Origin: JALZHR01 sp036388635
GTDB lineage: Bacteria; Acidobacteriota; Blastocatellia; Pyrinomonadales; Pyrinomonadaceae
Length of the DNA stretch: 30,557 nucleotides
Direction of reading: 5' to 3'
NCBI GenBank assembly: GCA_036388635.1
Contig: DASVRL010000131.1
Location: 1-30,557, forward strand
The notes under the pieces were generated by a model, which worked only from the letters and a program-made list of their open reading frames with translations, had not been told where the DNA came from and searched no databases. Position 1 is the first letter of the stretch; each line of letters begins with the position of its first letter. Made by a program: the position numbers and the translations under genes. Shown here one piece after another: positions 7,649 to 14,664 of this stretch.

Positions 7649-9670
7649 CTATAAACGCGGCAGCTTCAGGCTGAATTTCGAGCCTTGCCCGACTTCCGAT
7701 TCGACGGAGACTTCGCCGCCGTGCTGTTCGACGATTTCCTTGACCAGCGAGAGTCCCAAGCCGGTCGATTCTTCTTCCTTATCCTGACCGTCGCGGGCGA
7801 CGCGGTAAAATTTCTGCCAGATTTTTTCCTGCTCGGTTTTCGGAATGCCGTAGCCGCGGTCTTCGACGACGACGCGCAGGAATTCCGATTCGAGAATCGT
7901 CGAGATAATCACGGAAGTTCTTTCCGGGCTGTATTTGATGGCGTTGTCTATCAGGTGCGAAACGGCGCGCGTGATCAAGCTTTTGTCGGCGGCTATCGGC
8001 GGCAGGTGCGTGTTTGATTGCTCGACCAGACGAATCCGCTTGCGTTTGGCGGTTTCCTGTAAATCGTCGATGACTTCGCTGACGACCGTATCGAGCTTGA
8101 CGGGCGTTTTGAAAAATTCGCGTTTGTCGGATTGTTCCAGATTGGAAACCGAAAGAAAAGTCGAGAGCATCTTGGAAAGGCGCTGCGATTCGCTGGCGAT
8201 GATGGTTAAAAATTCGTGCGCTTCCTCGTTGATTGTTTCGTCCACCAGCAAAAGCTCGGCAAAGCCCTGAATGCTCGTTATCGGCGTGCGCAATTCGTGC
8301 GACATCAGGCTCGTCATATCGCTGCGCAGCTTTTCGTTTTCCTTGACGATGGAAATGTCGCGCATCGTAATCAGAAAACAGGCGGGCATCATCGGCACGT
8401 TCGTTTCGTGGATGGATTGATTGTCCGAAGGCACTTTGACGAGGGAAATCTGCAAATCGAGCGTGCGGTTTTTTTCCGGATAATACAGCTCGCCCTGATA
8501 AGTTTCGCCGGTTTGCAGAACGCGTCGAATCGCCAGCTGCGGCTCGCTGAAAATGTCGGTTCTGAAATGTTCGAGCAAGCCGAAAAGGTCTAATTCGTAA
8601 ATATGCTCGGCGTTCAGCTTTGCCATATGGCGCATCTGTCGATTCAGATAGGCGAGCGTTCCGTCCAGATAAGCAATCGCGTGAGCTTCTTTCAGGTACG
8701 AACTGGCAGCCGCGCTGAAGCTCTGTTCTTTCATCACGCCGTTAATCAGCTCGATAATGTCCAGACGGTTTTCCGCCGAATGAGTCGAGAAAAAATTCCA
8801 CCACGATTTGTTCGGCAAATCTTTCTGGCGCAGCTCGCGGCGCTGAAAGTTTCGCGCCAGCTGCCCGCAGAAGGCTTCGAGCAGATGCTGGTCGTCGCGT
8901 TCGAAATTATGCCGGACTTTGACGTATAAAACGCCGACCACCGTTTCGCTGTAAGTCAGAGGAATCGCGATCTGCGCCGAATCGTTTTGATTTTTGTCGG
9001 TTAAAATCATCGTCTGCTGCCATTGCAAAGCTTCTTCGCACAGCTGAACGCTTTCGCGCCAGGCGGCTTGGCGCGAGATGAGCGAATCGTTATCGGTGAC
9101 CGCCTGAAAACTGCCCGAATTGTTTCGCGCGCGTCCGACCGGCGCCAGTTGCCCGTGATTGTCGAAATGAAAAACTATCGCTTCGGAAAGCGGAAAAATA
9201 GTTTCGAGCAATCGCAAGCCGCTTTCGATGCGCAGCTCGGCGGATTTGCCTTCGAGAATATGACCGGCGGAGGCGAGGCTGACCAGTTTTTCCGTCAGCT
9301 CCGAATCGATCAGCCACATTTTTTTGATGTGCGTGACGAGCGTCGTCGTCAAAAGCGTGAAGAAAACCGGAATGAACATCAGACTGTAGTCCCAATACGT
9401 GATGGTCATAATGCTCAGCACAAACCAGACCATCAGAAACGGCACGATGACGGAAAGCATCTGTTTGATGTTGTATCTTTCAGCCAGCAACCCGGTCAGA
9501 GCGCCGAGACACATTAAACCGAAAATCTTCCAGAAGTTAAAATAAGCGGTAGCCGGCAGCACGAGCGGAACCAGGATTCTGAAAGCGCGAATCATAATCG
9601 TCACCGTGATGACGGTCGTGACCGAGAGAATAATCGAAAATAAAACAGGGCGGTTTTTTAAGTTTTTCAT
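7649..9670 (-). CDS. Membrane sensor histidine kinase with GAF and PAS regions
   Basis: This 673-residue protein has four or five transmembrane helices in residues 8-125. A GAF-like domain follows (about 135-310, with ESGLRLLETIFPLSEAIVFHFD and IPLTYSETVVGVLYVKV), then a PAS-like region (about 350-440). Next is the HisKA box MSHELRTP with the phospho-accepting His458 and the HATPase domain with N box NAIKYSPE, G1 box EDRGYGIP and G2 box TGLGLSLVKEIVEQHGG. It would sense a cytoplasmic or membrane signal and phosphorylate a response regulator that is not encoded nearby. I chose ATG 9670; a longer frame to 9790 adds a 40-residue Cys-rich stretch that does not look like protein. The membrane part resembles the helices that follow a CHASE2 domain, but no CHASE2 domain is present. 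The stop is 18 bp from the end of the 21-bp repeat array. Confidence 0.93.
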   Translation of the reverse strand: MKNLKNRPVLFSIILSVTTVITVTIMIRAFRILVPLVLPATAYFNFWKIFGLMCLGALTGLLAERYNIKQMLSVIVPFLMVWFVLSIMTITYWDYSLMFIPVFFTLLTTTLVTHIKKMWLIDSELTEKLVSLASAGHILEGKSAELRIESGLRLLETIFPLSEAIVFHFDNHGQLAPVGRARNNSGSFQAVTDNDSLISRQAAWRESVQLCEEALQWQQTMILTDKNQNDSAQIAIPLTYSETVVGVLYVKVRHNFERDDQHLLEAFCGQLARNFQRRELRQKDLPNKSWWNFFSTHSAENRLDIIELINGVMKEQSFSAAASSYLKEAHAIAYLDGTLAYLNRQMRHMAKLNAEHIYELDLFGLLEHFRTDIFSEPQLAIRRVLQTGETYQGELYYPEKNRTLDLQISLVKVPSDNQSIHETNVPMMPACFLITMRDISIVKENEKLRSDMTSLMSHELRTPITSIQGFAELLLVDETINEEAHEFLTIIASESQRLSKMLSTFLSVSNLEQSDKREFFKTPVKLDTVVSEVIDDLQETAKRKRIRLVEQSNTHLPPIAADKSLITRAVSHLIDNAIKYSPERTSVIISTILESEFLRVVVEDRGYGIPKTEQEKIWQKFYRVARDGQDKEEESTGLGLSLVKEIVEQHGGEVSVESEVGQGSKFSLKLPRL

Positions 9671-9803
9671 AACAGGAAGCTTTCGAAGACGGAATGGAAA
9701 TCTTTGAGGCTTGAAAAGTCGGGCAGGGCAAAACAACAAACAACAATGTTTGTCACAAAAATTATGCAATAAATTTCGCTGTGAAAGCAAGGGAAATTAA
9801 GTA

Positions 9804-9913
9804 AAAGGCAAAAGCCGAAAGTAAAAAGTTAAGAACAGATTTAATCTCCAATCATAAATTCTAAACTTCAAATCCTTATATTCAGCCTTTCGACTTTTGC
9901 CTTTCGACTTTCG
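9804..9913. repeat. Inverted GCCTTTCGACTTTTG-type repeats in a divergent gap
   Basis: AAAGGCAAAAGCCGAAAG (9804-9821) and CTTTCGACTTTTGCCTTT (9887-9904) are reverse complements apart from one base, which would be G-U on a minus-strand RNA. A further unit, CTTTCGACTTTCG, follows at 9901-9913. They lie between the divergent histidine kinase and DUF4149 genes, so promoters for both must share this 307-bp gap with the repeats. I see no clear -35/-10 pair. Confidence 0.65.
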
Positions 9914-9977
9914 CCCGGTCGCCCTCTTTTTGCGCTTTCGCCCGAAAAAACTCATAATAAGTTTTCGGCTCAGAAGT

Positions 9978-10454
9978 ATGGCTTTAGTTGCGGGTTTGCG
10001 GACTTTTCTGGTTGCTTTATGGCTCGGCGCCGCCGTTTTTTTCAGCGCGGCAGTCGCGCAGAGTGCGTTTGCCGTTTTGCCCTCGCGCGAGCTGGCAGGC
10101 GCGATTGTTAATAAAACGCTGGCGATTTTAAATTACAGCGGCATCGTCGTCGGCTTGATTTTACTGGCAAGCTCGATTGTTAAGACACAAAGAGTTAATC
10201 GCGTCAAGCTTTGGGTCGAGCAGGGTTTGCTTTTATTTTTGACCGCCGCCTGCGCTTTCGGGCAATTCGTCATCGGCGCGCGGCTGCATAATTTACGCTT
10301 GCAAATAGGTCGCCCGATTGACGAAATCGCGGCTGACGACCCGCTCCGAATCGCTTTCGGCGCTTTGCACGGTTATTCGGTCGCGGTTCTGGCTTTTGCG
10401 ATGCTTGCCGCTTTAGTTGTATATTTTCTGATGGCGCACCGAAGCGAGAAATAA
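9978..10454 (+). CDS. DUF4149 domain-containing membrane protein
   Basis: This 158-residue protein has four predicted transmembrane helices: near residues 4-30 (LRTFLVALWLGAAVFFSAAV), 50-70, 85-105 and 130-152. The opening GLRTFLVALWLGAAVFFSA and the later LHGYSVAV are typical of DUF4149 (TMEM205-like) proteins, small inner-membrane proteins of unknown function. I chose the ATG at 9978; the open frame back to a TTG at 9897 passes through a short-period repeat and would add a basic, unlikely N-terminus. It lies 18 bp before the GRDB-like gene on the same strand, so the two are probably co-transcribed. Confidence 0.8.
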   Translation: MALVAGLRTFLVALWLGAAVFFSAAVAQSAFAVLPSRELAGAIVNKTLAILNYSGIVVGLILLASSIVKTQRVNRVKLWVEQGLLLFLTAACAFGQFVIGARLHNLRLQIGRPIDEIAADDPLRIAFGALHGYSVAVLAFAMLAALVVYFLMAHRSEK

Positions 10455-10472
10455 TTTTATCCGGTAAAACAA

Positions 10473-11336
10473 ATGTTTAATACGATTAGAGAAAACATCG
10501 AACGCAGATTGGGAATCGCCGCGCGCGAGACGACCGTCCGGCAGGACGAGCCGATTGAAAACATCAATCAATGGTCGGGTCGCTATTCGCGCTGGCGAAA
10601 TAACGAGAATTTGACGAATTACGAATTTGTCAAAAACACCTACGCGCCGTTTACGCCGATGCGCCGCGCTTTGCCGCTGCTGAATCTGGCTTTGATTTCG
10701 TCGGCGGGCGCGTATATCGACGGCACGGACGCTTTCGATGTGACCGCCAGAGACGGCGACGCGAATTTTCGCGAGATTCCGGTTGAGGTCGGCGCGGAAG
10801 ATTTGCGCTATGCCGCGCGCGGCTACGACCCGACCGTCGTGCAACAAGACCGCAACGTGCAGATTCCGATTGAGCGTTTGCAGGAATACGAAGCAAACTC
10901 CGTTATCGGTCATTTGAATCAGGTTTGGTGGAGCTTTAACGGTTTTATTCCGAATGCCCGGCTCGTCGCCGAACAGCTCGCGCCGCCGATTATCGAAAGG
11001 CTGCATCGTTACGAAGTGCAGGGCGCGCTGCTCGTTCCGGCATCGCGTTTATGTCATCAAAGCATTGCGATTCTCGCCCGCGCGATTGAACAGACCGGAA
11101 TTCCGACCCTGATGCTGGCGGTCGATAAAGGTTTGACTGAATCGGTTCGCCCGCCGCGCGGCGCTTATTATACGGGCGAGCTGGGCAGCGTCGTCGGCAA
11201 GCCGAACTGGAAAGAATACCAGCATCGCCTGCTGGACGAAGCGCTTCGCTGGCTGGAAACCTTCGACCAGCCCGGCGTCAGAAAACTGTCGGTCGCTTTG
11301 GGAACGGAAGTTCAGGAAGAGCGCGGCGAAAGGTAA
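10473..11336 (+). CDS. Non-seleno relative of glycine/betaine/D-proline reductase component B
   Basis: The 287-residue product matches the selenoprotein B (GRDB) family over most of its length: DANFREIPVEV, YDPTVVQQDRNVQIPIERLQEY, VIGHLNQVWWSFNGF, then VQGALLVPASRLCHQSIAILARAIEQTGIPTLML. In the clostridial reductases the redox site is a selenocysteine in a UxxC motif. Here the aligned site is SRLC, with Ser191 encoded by TCG and Cys194 retained, so there is no TGA codon and no selenenyl chemistry. Such shortened homologues occur in many aerobes, with unknown roles. It follows the DUF4149 gene by 18 bp. The stop codon lies within a CGAAAG-type repeat shared with the convergent gene. Family assignment is fairly safe; enzymatic activity is not established. 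Confidence 0.7.
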   Translation: MFNTIRENIERRLGIAARETTVRQDEPIENINQWSGRYSRWRNNENLTNYEFVKNTYAPFTPMRRALPLLNLALISSAGAYIDGTDAFDVTARDGDANFREIPVEVGAEDLRYAARGYDPTVVQQDRNVQIPIERLQEYEANSVIGHLNQVWWSFNGFIPNARLVAEQLAPPIIERLHRYEVQGALLVPASRLCHQSIAILARAIEQTGIPTLMLAVDKGLTESVRPPRGAYYTGELGSVVGKPNWKEYQHRLLDEALRWLETFDQPGVRKLSVALGTEVQEERGER

Positions 11337-11338
11337 GA

Positions 11339-11423
11339 AAAGCGAAAGAGTAAAAGAGCGAAAAAGTGAAAAGGCGAGTTGAGTAAATCAGCAAAATTTT
11401 TCATCTTTTCGCTCTTTCGCTTT
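11339..11423. terminator. Repeat-built hairpin between convergent genes
   Basis: AAAGCGAAAGAG (11339-11350) and CTCTTTCGCTTT (11412-11423) are perfect reverse complements, with further GAGCGAAAAAGTG / CATCTTTTCGC units between them. The structure begins two bases after the GRDB-like TAA and overlaps the TAA of the Spy-like gene (11422-11424). It probably ends transcription from both sides, though it lacks a classic U-tract. Confidence 0.6.
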
Positions 11424-11802
11424 ATTTGTTTGAGTTTTTTTCGTTTTCACGAAGCGTGTCTCTTAGATTCTGAAATTTCTGCCATTGTTCCGGCGTGAAG
11501 ACTTTCTGGAATCTTTCGTCGGCGCGGCTGCGAATTTCCTTGACGCGCGGCTCGGATTCTTTTCTTAAAGCCTGAATTTCCTCGCGCGTTTCGCCGACGA
11601 TTCGCTGGATTTCCACTTTCTGTCCGTCGGACAAAGAAAGCTGGTCGAAAATCTGCTCGTAACGCTGCTGTTTGGTCGGTGAAGAAGCCGCAAACCAGAC
11701 GTGATAAGCGTTTAAAGCAAGCGCGCCGGCGATGAAACCGAGCAGAAAAACGCTCAGCGCCGCAAGGCGAACCTGCCAGTTAAATTTATTGCTGCTGTTC
11801 AT
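11422..11802 (-). CDS. Spy/CnrX-like periplasmic LTXXQ-type protein
   Basis: This 126-residue protein has one N-terminal membrane anchor (LAALSVFLLGFIAGALALNAY, about residues 13-33). A helical periplasmic domain follows with the two family hallmarks: LSLSDGQKVEIQRIV (about 54-68) and FTPEQWQKFQNLR near the end. The fold is that of Spy/CpxP chaperones and of the periplasmic sensor CnrX. The CnrX metal site needs several His/Met residues, whereas this protein has one His (next to the membrane) and no Met after the start, so metal binding is unlikely. It is the third gene of the sigma/anti-sigma operon, five bases after the anti-sigma stop, so it may sense envelope stress or tune the anti-sigma factor. 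It converges on the GRDB-like gene. Confidence 0.75.
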   Translation of the reverse strand: MNSSNKFNWQVRLAALSVFLLGFIAGALALNAYHVWFAASSPTKQQRYEQIFDQLSLSDGQKVEIQRIVGETREEIQALRKESEPRVKEIRSRADERFQKVFTPEQWQKFQNLRDTLRENEKNSNK

Positions 11803-11807
11803 ATTCG

Positions 11808-12308
11808 TTATTTTCTGGAAACATTGTCCGAACTATAAATTATCTGAAAAACCTGCTCGTTGGTCGGCTCTCTGCCCGGCAGGCGTTCGTTCATAATCAC
11901 CATATCGGTTGAGTAATTGTCGAAAGAAGAAACCTGAGCGCCCGAAACCGTGTTGAGTTTCGGCGCGAAAATCGTCAAAGCAATCAGCGCGACGACCATC
12001 GTCATCATCAGCACGACTAAGGACGCCGAAGCTTTCCAAAGTCTCCCGATTGCCGCGAAAGGATTTATTTTCGCCTGTTTTTCACGCAGATTTGCCATCA
12101 CGCGCGTCTGGAAAAACGGCGACGGCTCGACGCTCGCAGCAGCGGCGGCGTGCGTTTTCAATAAAACGGCAGAAATCCGCGCGGCTTCAAAGGCTTGAAA
12201 ACATTCCACGCACTGCGCGGCGTGCGCTTTGATAAACGCGAGTTCTGCTTCGCCAAAATCATTGAGCGCTTTTTCGTCCAAAATCTCTAAAATATGTTCG
12301 TGTTTCAT
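11808..12308 (-). CDS. Membrane anti-sigma factor with zinc-finger-type N-terminus
   Basis: The 166-residue protein has an N-terminal cytoplasmic domain with HAAQCVEC (about residues 29-36), the H-x3-C-x2-C motif of ZAS/zf-HC2 anti-sigma domains that clamp group IV sigma factors. A transmembrane helix follows (SLVVLMMTMVVALIALTIFAP, about 94-114), then a periplasmic tail of about 50 residues. Its ATG is separated from the TAA of the sigma gene by one base, so the two are translationally coupled. That pairing supports the role: it would hold the sigma factor inactive until an envelope signal arrives. The Spy-like gene follows directly. The sensing mechanism, whether proteolysis or partner binding, cannot be told from the sequence. 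Confidence 0.85.
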   Translation of the reverse strand: MKHEHILEILDEKALNDFGEAELAFIKAHAAQCVECFQAFEAARISAVLLKTHAAAAASVEPSPFFQTRVMANLREKQAKINPFAAIGRLWKASASLVVLMMTMVVALIALTIFAPKLNTVSGAQVSSFDNYSTDMVIMNERLPGREPTNEQVFQIIYSSDNVSRK

Positions 12309-12309
12309 T

Positions 12310-12927
12310 TTAAGCCTTCTGCTGTTTCTGCGTTTTCCGCATTAAGTTTTCGACCGCCTCGCGCATTCGCCGCCGCGCGCGAAACGCCTGAATCTTGACT
12401 TTCGATTCGGTCCAGCCGGTCAGCTCGCAAATGTCTCGAATCGAATGTCCTTCGCCGTCGATTAAGGTTAAAACCAGGCGGTCGTCGGGCGACATCGTTT
12501 CCAGAACGCGGTTGACCAAATCGGCGGCAATCAGTTTTTCTTCGTTTGATTGATGCTCTAATGTCGCCGCGTCCGACATTTTTTGTTCGAGCCAGTCGTT
12601 TTCCTCATCGCTCAGGGCGGAAACGGTCAACTCGGTTTCGCGTTTCGCGCTGCGCAGCTGGTTGATGCACGTATTGACCGTGATGCGCGTCAGCCAGCCT
12701 TCGAAAGAGCCGCGCCCTTCATAACTTTTCAATTGCGTAAAAATCCGCAAGAATACGTCCTGCGCGACTTCTTCGACCACGCTGCGGCGGCGAAAAAAGC
12801 GGCTGACGAAACGGAAAACTCTCGGCGTATAACGGCGCACGATTTCCGCAAAGGCGTTTTCATCGCCTTCCGCGCCGCTCGCTGCTTGCGCCAGTTCCAA
12901 ATCCGACAGTTCCGCGTAATCTTTCAA
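12310..12927 (-). CDS. ECF (group IV) RNA polymerase sigma factor
   Basis: The product is about 205 residues with both ECF domains. Sigma-2 includes ENAFAEIVRRYTPRVFRFVSRFF and VEEVAQDVFLRIFTQLKSYEGRGSFEGWLTRITVN. Sigma-4 includes LETMSPDDRLVLTLIDGEGHSIRDICELTGWTESKVKIQAFRARRRMRE. I place the start at a TTG (12925-12927), because AGGGAG lies six bases upstream (12934-12939) and the protein then begins just before the conserved region. A longer frame opens at a TTG at 13068 but would start on top of the proposed -10 element. It heads an operon with an anti-sigma and a Spy-like gene, and is divergent from an RND efflux operon whose upstream region carries the same ECF-type promoter motif, so it probably controls itself and the pump. 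Confidence 0.92.
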   Translation of the reverse strand: MKDYAELSDLELAQAASGAEGDENAFAEIVRRYTPRVFRFVSRFFRRRSVVEEVAQDVFLRIFTQLKSYEGRGSFEGWLTRITVNTCINQLRSAKRETELTVSALSDEENDWLEQKMSDAATLEHQSNEEKLIAADLVNRVLETMSPDDRLVLTLIDGEGHSIRDICELTGWTESKVKIQAFRARRRMREAVENLMRKTQKQQKA

Positions 12928-12933
12928 GCAATG

Positions 12934-12939
12934 CTCCCT
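12934..12939 (-). promoter_or_regulatory. Ribosome binding site that decides the sigma factor start
   Basis: Reads AGGGAG on the minus strand, six bases before the TTG at 12925-12927. It is the only good ribosome site in the open frame upstream of the conserved sigma-2 region. Confidence 0.6.
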
Positions 12940-13057
12940 TGCTTTATCACTTTCGATAAATTTTTTACGAATTGTATCTACTAGAATGATATTCACAAGC
13001 GCCGCTGAAAGAAAGTCTGAGAAGCGATTTAAAACCTGCCCTTGTTCGCCTATTTTG

Positions 13058-13088
13058 ATAAGACACAAAACGCGCGAAAAAAGTTACA
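13058..13088 (-). promoter_or_regulatory. ECF-type promoter of the sigma operon
   Basis: On the minus strand TGTAAC (13083-13088) is followed after exactly 18 bases by GTCTTAT (13058-13064). This fits the general ECF pattern TGWAAC, 16-17 bases, then C/NGTC. It points into the sigma gene with a leader of about 120 bases. The divergent efflux operon has the same pattern with the same spacing. Confidence 0.6.
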
Positions 13089-13110
13089 CGAAAATTCACA
13101 CGAAAATTCA
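13087..13110. repeat. Perfect 12-bp tandem direct repeat next to the sigma -35 box
   Basis: CACGAAAATTCA occurs twice back to back (13087-13098 and 13099-13110), touching the -35 element of the sigma promoter and lying between the two divergent promoters. It is a candidate binding site for a further regulator. Confidence 0.5.
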
Positions 13111-13142
13111 AAAGCAAAGTTTTGTAAAGAAGGCGACCGAAC

Positions 13143-13173
13143 TGTAACCATTTAAAGTTTAGGCTTGTCTATA
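13143..13173 (+). promoter_or_regulatory. ECF-type promoter of the RND efflux operon
   Basis: TGTAAC (13143-13148) is followed after exactly 18 bases by GTCTATA (13167-13173), the mirror twin of the motif at 13058-13088. The transcript would have a leader of about 110 bases before the adaptor ATG at 13291. Confidence 0.6.
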
Positions 13174-13290
13174 AAAGTTACGGGCGATTTTTAAAACGCG
13201 GGCGGGCGACTGTTAATTTAAGACTCAATTCAAAAAGCTTCCGCTGCAAGATTTTTAGCAAATCGCTTGTTTTTGCGGTAAAACATTTGT

Positions 13291-14652
13291 ATGCACTTTT
13301 TTAATTCTTTCCGCCGGAGCGGTTTTTTCGGCGTCTTTATTTTATTTCTGGCGGCTCTGGTTTTTTCAGCCGCGTGCGGCGGCAGCAGCTCGGGACAGGG
13401 CAATCGCCGCGGCGGCGGCGGCGGAAACAGCAACGGCAACAGCCCGCCGATACCCGACGCCGGACCGGTCGTCCCGGTGACGGCGTCGAAAGCCGTCGGG
13501 CGCGAAGTTCCAGCCTTTATTCAATCGACCGGAACGCTGGTGGCGAACGAAACTTCGGACGTCGCGCCGAAAGTGGCGGGAAAAGTTGTCAACGTCTCGG
13601 CAAATGTCGGTCAGTTTGTCGGGCAGGGCGACGTTATCGCCAGGATTGACGACCGCGACGCGCGCCTGCGTCTGGCGGAAGCGCAAGCCGGAGTGACGCA
13701 GGCAATCGCCGCCGTCCGGCAGGCAGAGGCGCGTCTGGGACTTTCGCCGAACGGAACTTTTAACGCCTCGACGATTCCCGAAGTGCAGGCGGCAAACGCC
13801 AATTACGAGCAGGCGCTTGCCGAATTGCGGCAGGCGGAAGCCAATGAAAGACGTTACCGGGATTTAGCGGAAACGGGCGACGTTTCCATCCAGAATTACG
13901 AGCAATATCGCACCGCGCGCGATACGGCGCGCGCCCGCGTCAACAACGCTCGCCAACAGCAGGAAGCCGCGCGCAACACGGCGCGCCAGAACAATCAGGC
14001 GATTAGAGCCGCGCAAGCCGGCGTCGAAGCCGCCCGAACGCAGGTCGGAACGGCTCAGCAAGCGGTTGCCGATACGGTCGTGCGCGCTCCTTTCGCCGGT
14101 TTCGTCAGCAATCGTCCGGTCGCGGTCGGCGAATATGTTTCGTCGGCGTCAATCATCGCGACGGTTTTGCGCGCCAACCCGATTAAATTGCAGATGCAGG
14201 TCGCCGAAGCCGACGTGCCGTACGTGACCATCGGCAAAGCCGTCGCGCTCGAAGTCGATGCCTACAAAGACCGCAAATTCGGCGGAACCGTGACGGCGGT
14301 CAATCCGGCGATCGACCCGACTTCGCGGGCGGCAATCATCGAAGCCTCGATTGAAAACGGCGACAACGCTTTGCGCTCGGGAATGTTTGCCACCGCGCGA
14401 ATTGTCAGAGAAGGCGGCAGCGCGGGCGTTTTCGTGCCGCGCACCGCCGTCGTCAACGACCAGACGACGCAGTCTTTTCGCGTTTTCGTTATTCAGGAAA
14501 ACGTCGCCAAGCTGCGCGTCGTCCAATTAGGCACGGAAGAAGGCGATATGGTGCAGATTTTAACCGGCGTCAATGCCGACGAGACGATTGCCGTCAGCAA
14601 TTTAGACCAGCTTTACGAAGGCGCGCGCGTGGAGATTCAAGCGCAAGGGTAA
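13291..14652 (+). CDS. RND efflux periplasmic adaptor (AcrA/HlyD family)
   Basis: The adaptor joins the inner-membrane RND pump to TolC across the periplasm. The 453-residue protein starts with a hydrophobic signal and a possible lipobox ending SAAC (Cys29), then a Gly/Asn-rich linker (about 30-53). Next are the first half of the lipoyl-like domain (VAPKVAGKVVNVSANVGQFVGQGDVIARID, about 90-119), a long alpha-hairpin (125-245) with Ala/Gln-rich heptads, the second half (VVRAPFAGFVSNRPVAVGEYV), a beta-barrel (LQMQVAEADVPYVTIGKAV) and the membrane-proximal domain. It is the first gene of a three-gene operon with the RND pump (12 bp downstream) and TolC. The lipobox lacks the usual Leu at -3, so lipidation is likely but not certain. 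Confidence 0.93.
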   Translation: MHFFNSFRRSGFFGVFILFLAALVFSAACGGSSSGQGNRRGGGGGNSNGNSPPIPDAGPVVPVTASKAVGREVPAFIQSTGTLVANETSDVAPKVAGKVVNVSANVGQFVGQGDVIARIDDRDARLRLAEAQAGVTQAIAAVRQAEARLGLSPNGTFNASTIPEVQAANANYEQALAELRQAEANERRYRDLAETGDVSIQNYEQYRTARDTARARVNNARQQQEAARNTARQNNQAIRAAQAGVEAARTQVGTAQQAVADTVVRAPFAGFVSNRPVAVGEYVSSASIIATVLRANPIKLQMQVAEADVPYVTIGKAVALEVDAYKDRKFGGTVTAVNPAIDPTSRAAIIEASIENGDNALRSGMFATARIVREGGSAGVFVPRTAVVNDQTTQSFRVFVIQENVAKLRVVQLGTEEGDMVQILTGVNADETIAVSNLDQLYEGARVEIQAQG

Positions 14653-14664
14653 GGGAAATATTTT

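Noticed and set aside
7563..7787. Small gene starting in the 21-bp array
   Set aside because: It runs into the antisense of the histidine kinase 3' end, has no ribosome site, and the 20-bp step breaks the repeat frame upstream.
9671..9790. N-terminal extension of the histidine kinase
   Set aside because: The added 40 residues are Cys/Phe/Arg-rich with no family counterpart, and the ATG at 9670 gives a sound membrane start.
9897..9977. Longer DUF4149 protein from a TTG
   Set aside because: The extension is translated from a CTTTCGAC-type repeat.
11030..11060. Selenocysteine readthrough in the GRDB-like gene
   Set aside because: There is no in-frame TGA; the position is a serine codon (TCG).
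12928..13068. N-terminal extension of the ECF sigma factor
   Set aside because: It would start at a TTG overlapping the proposed -10 element, has no ribosome site, and adds sequence foreign to ECF factors.
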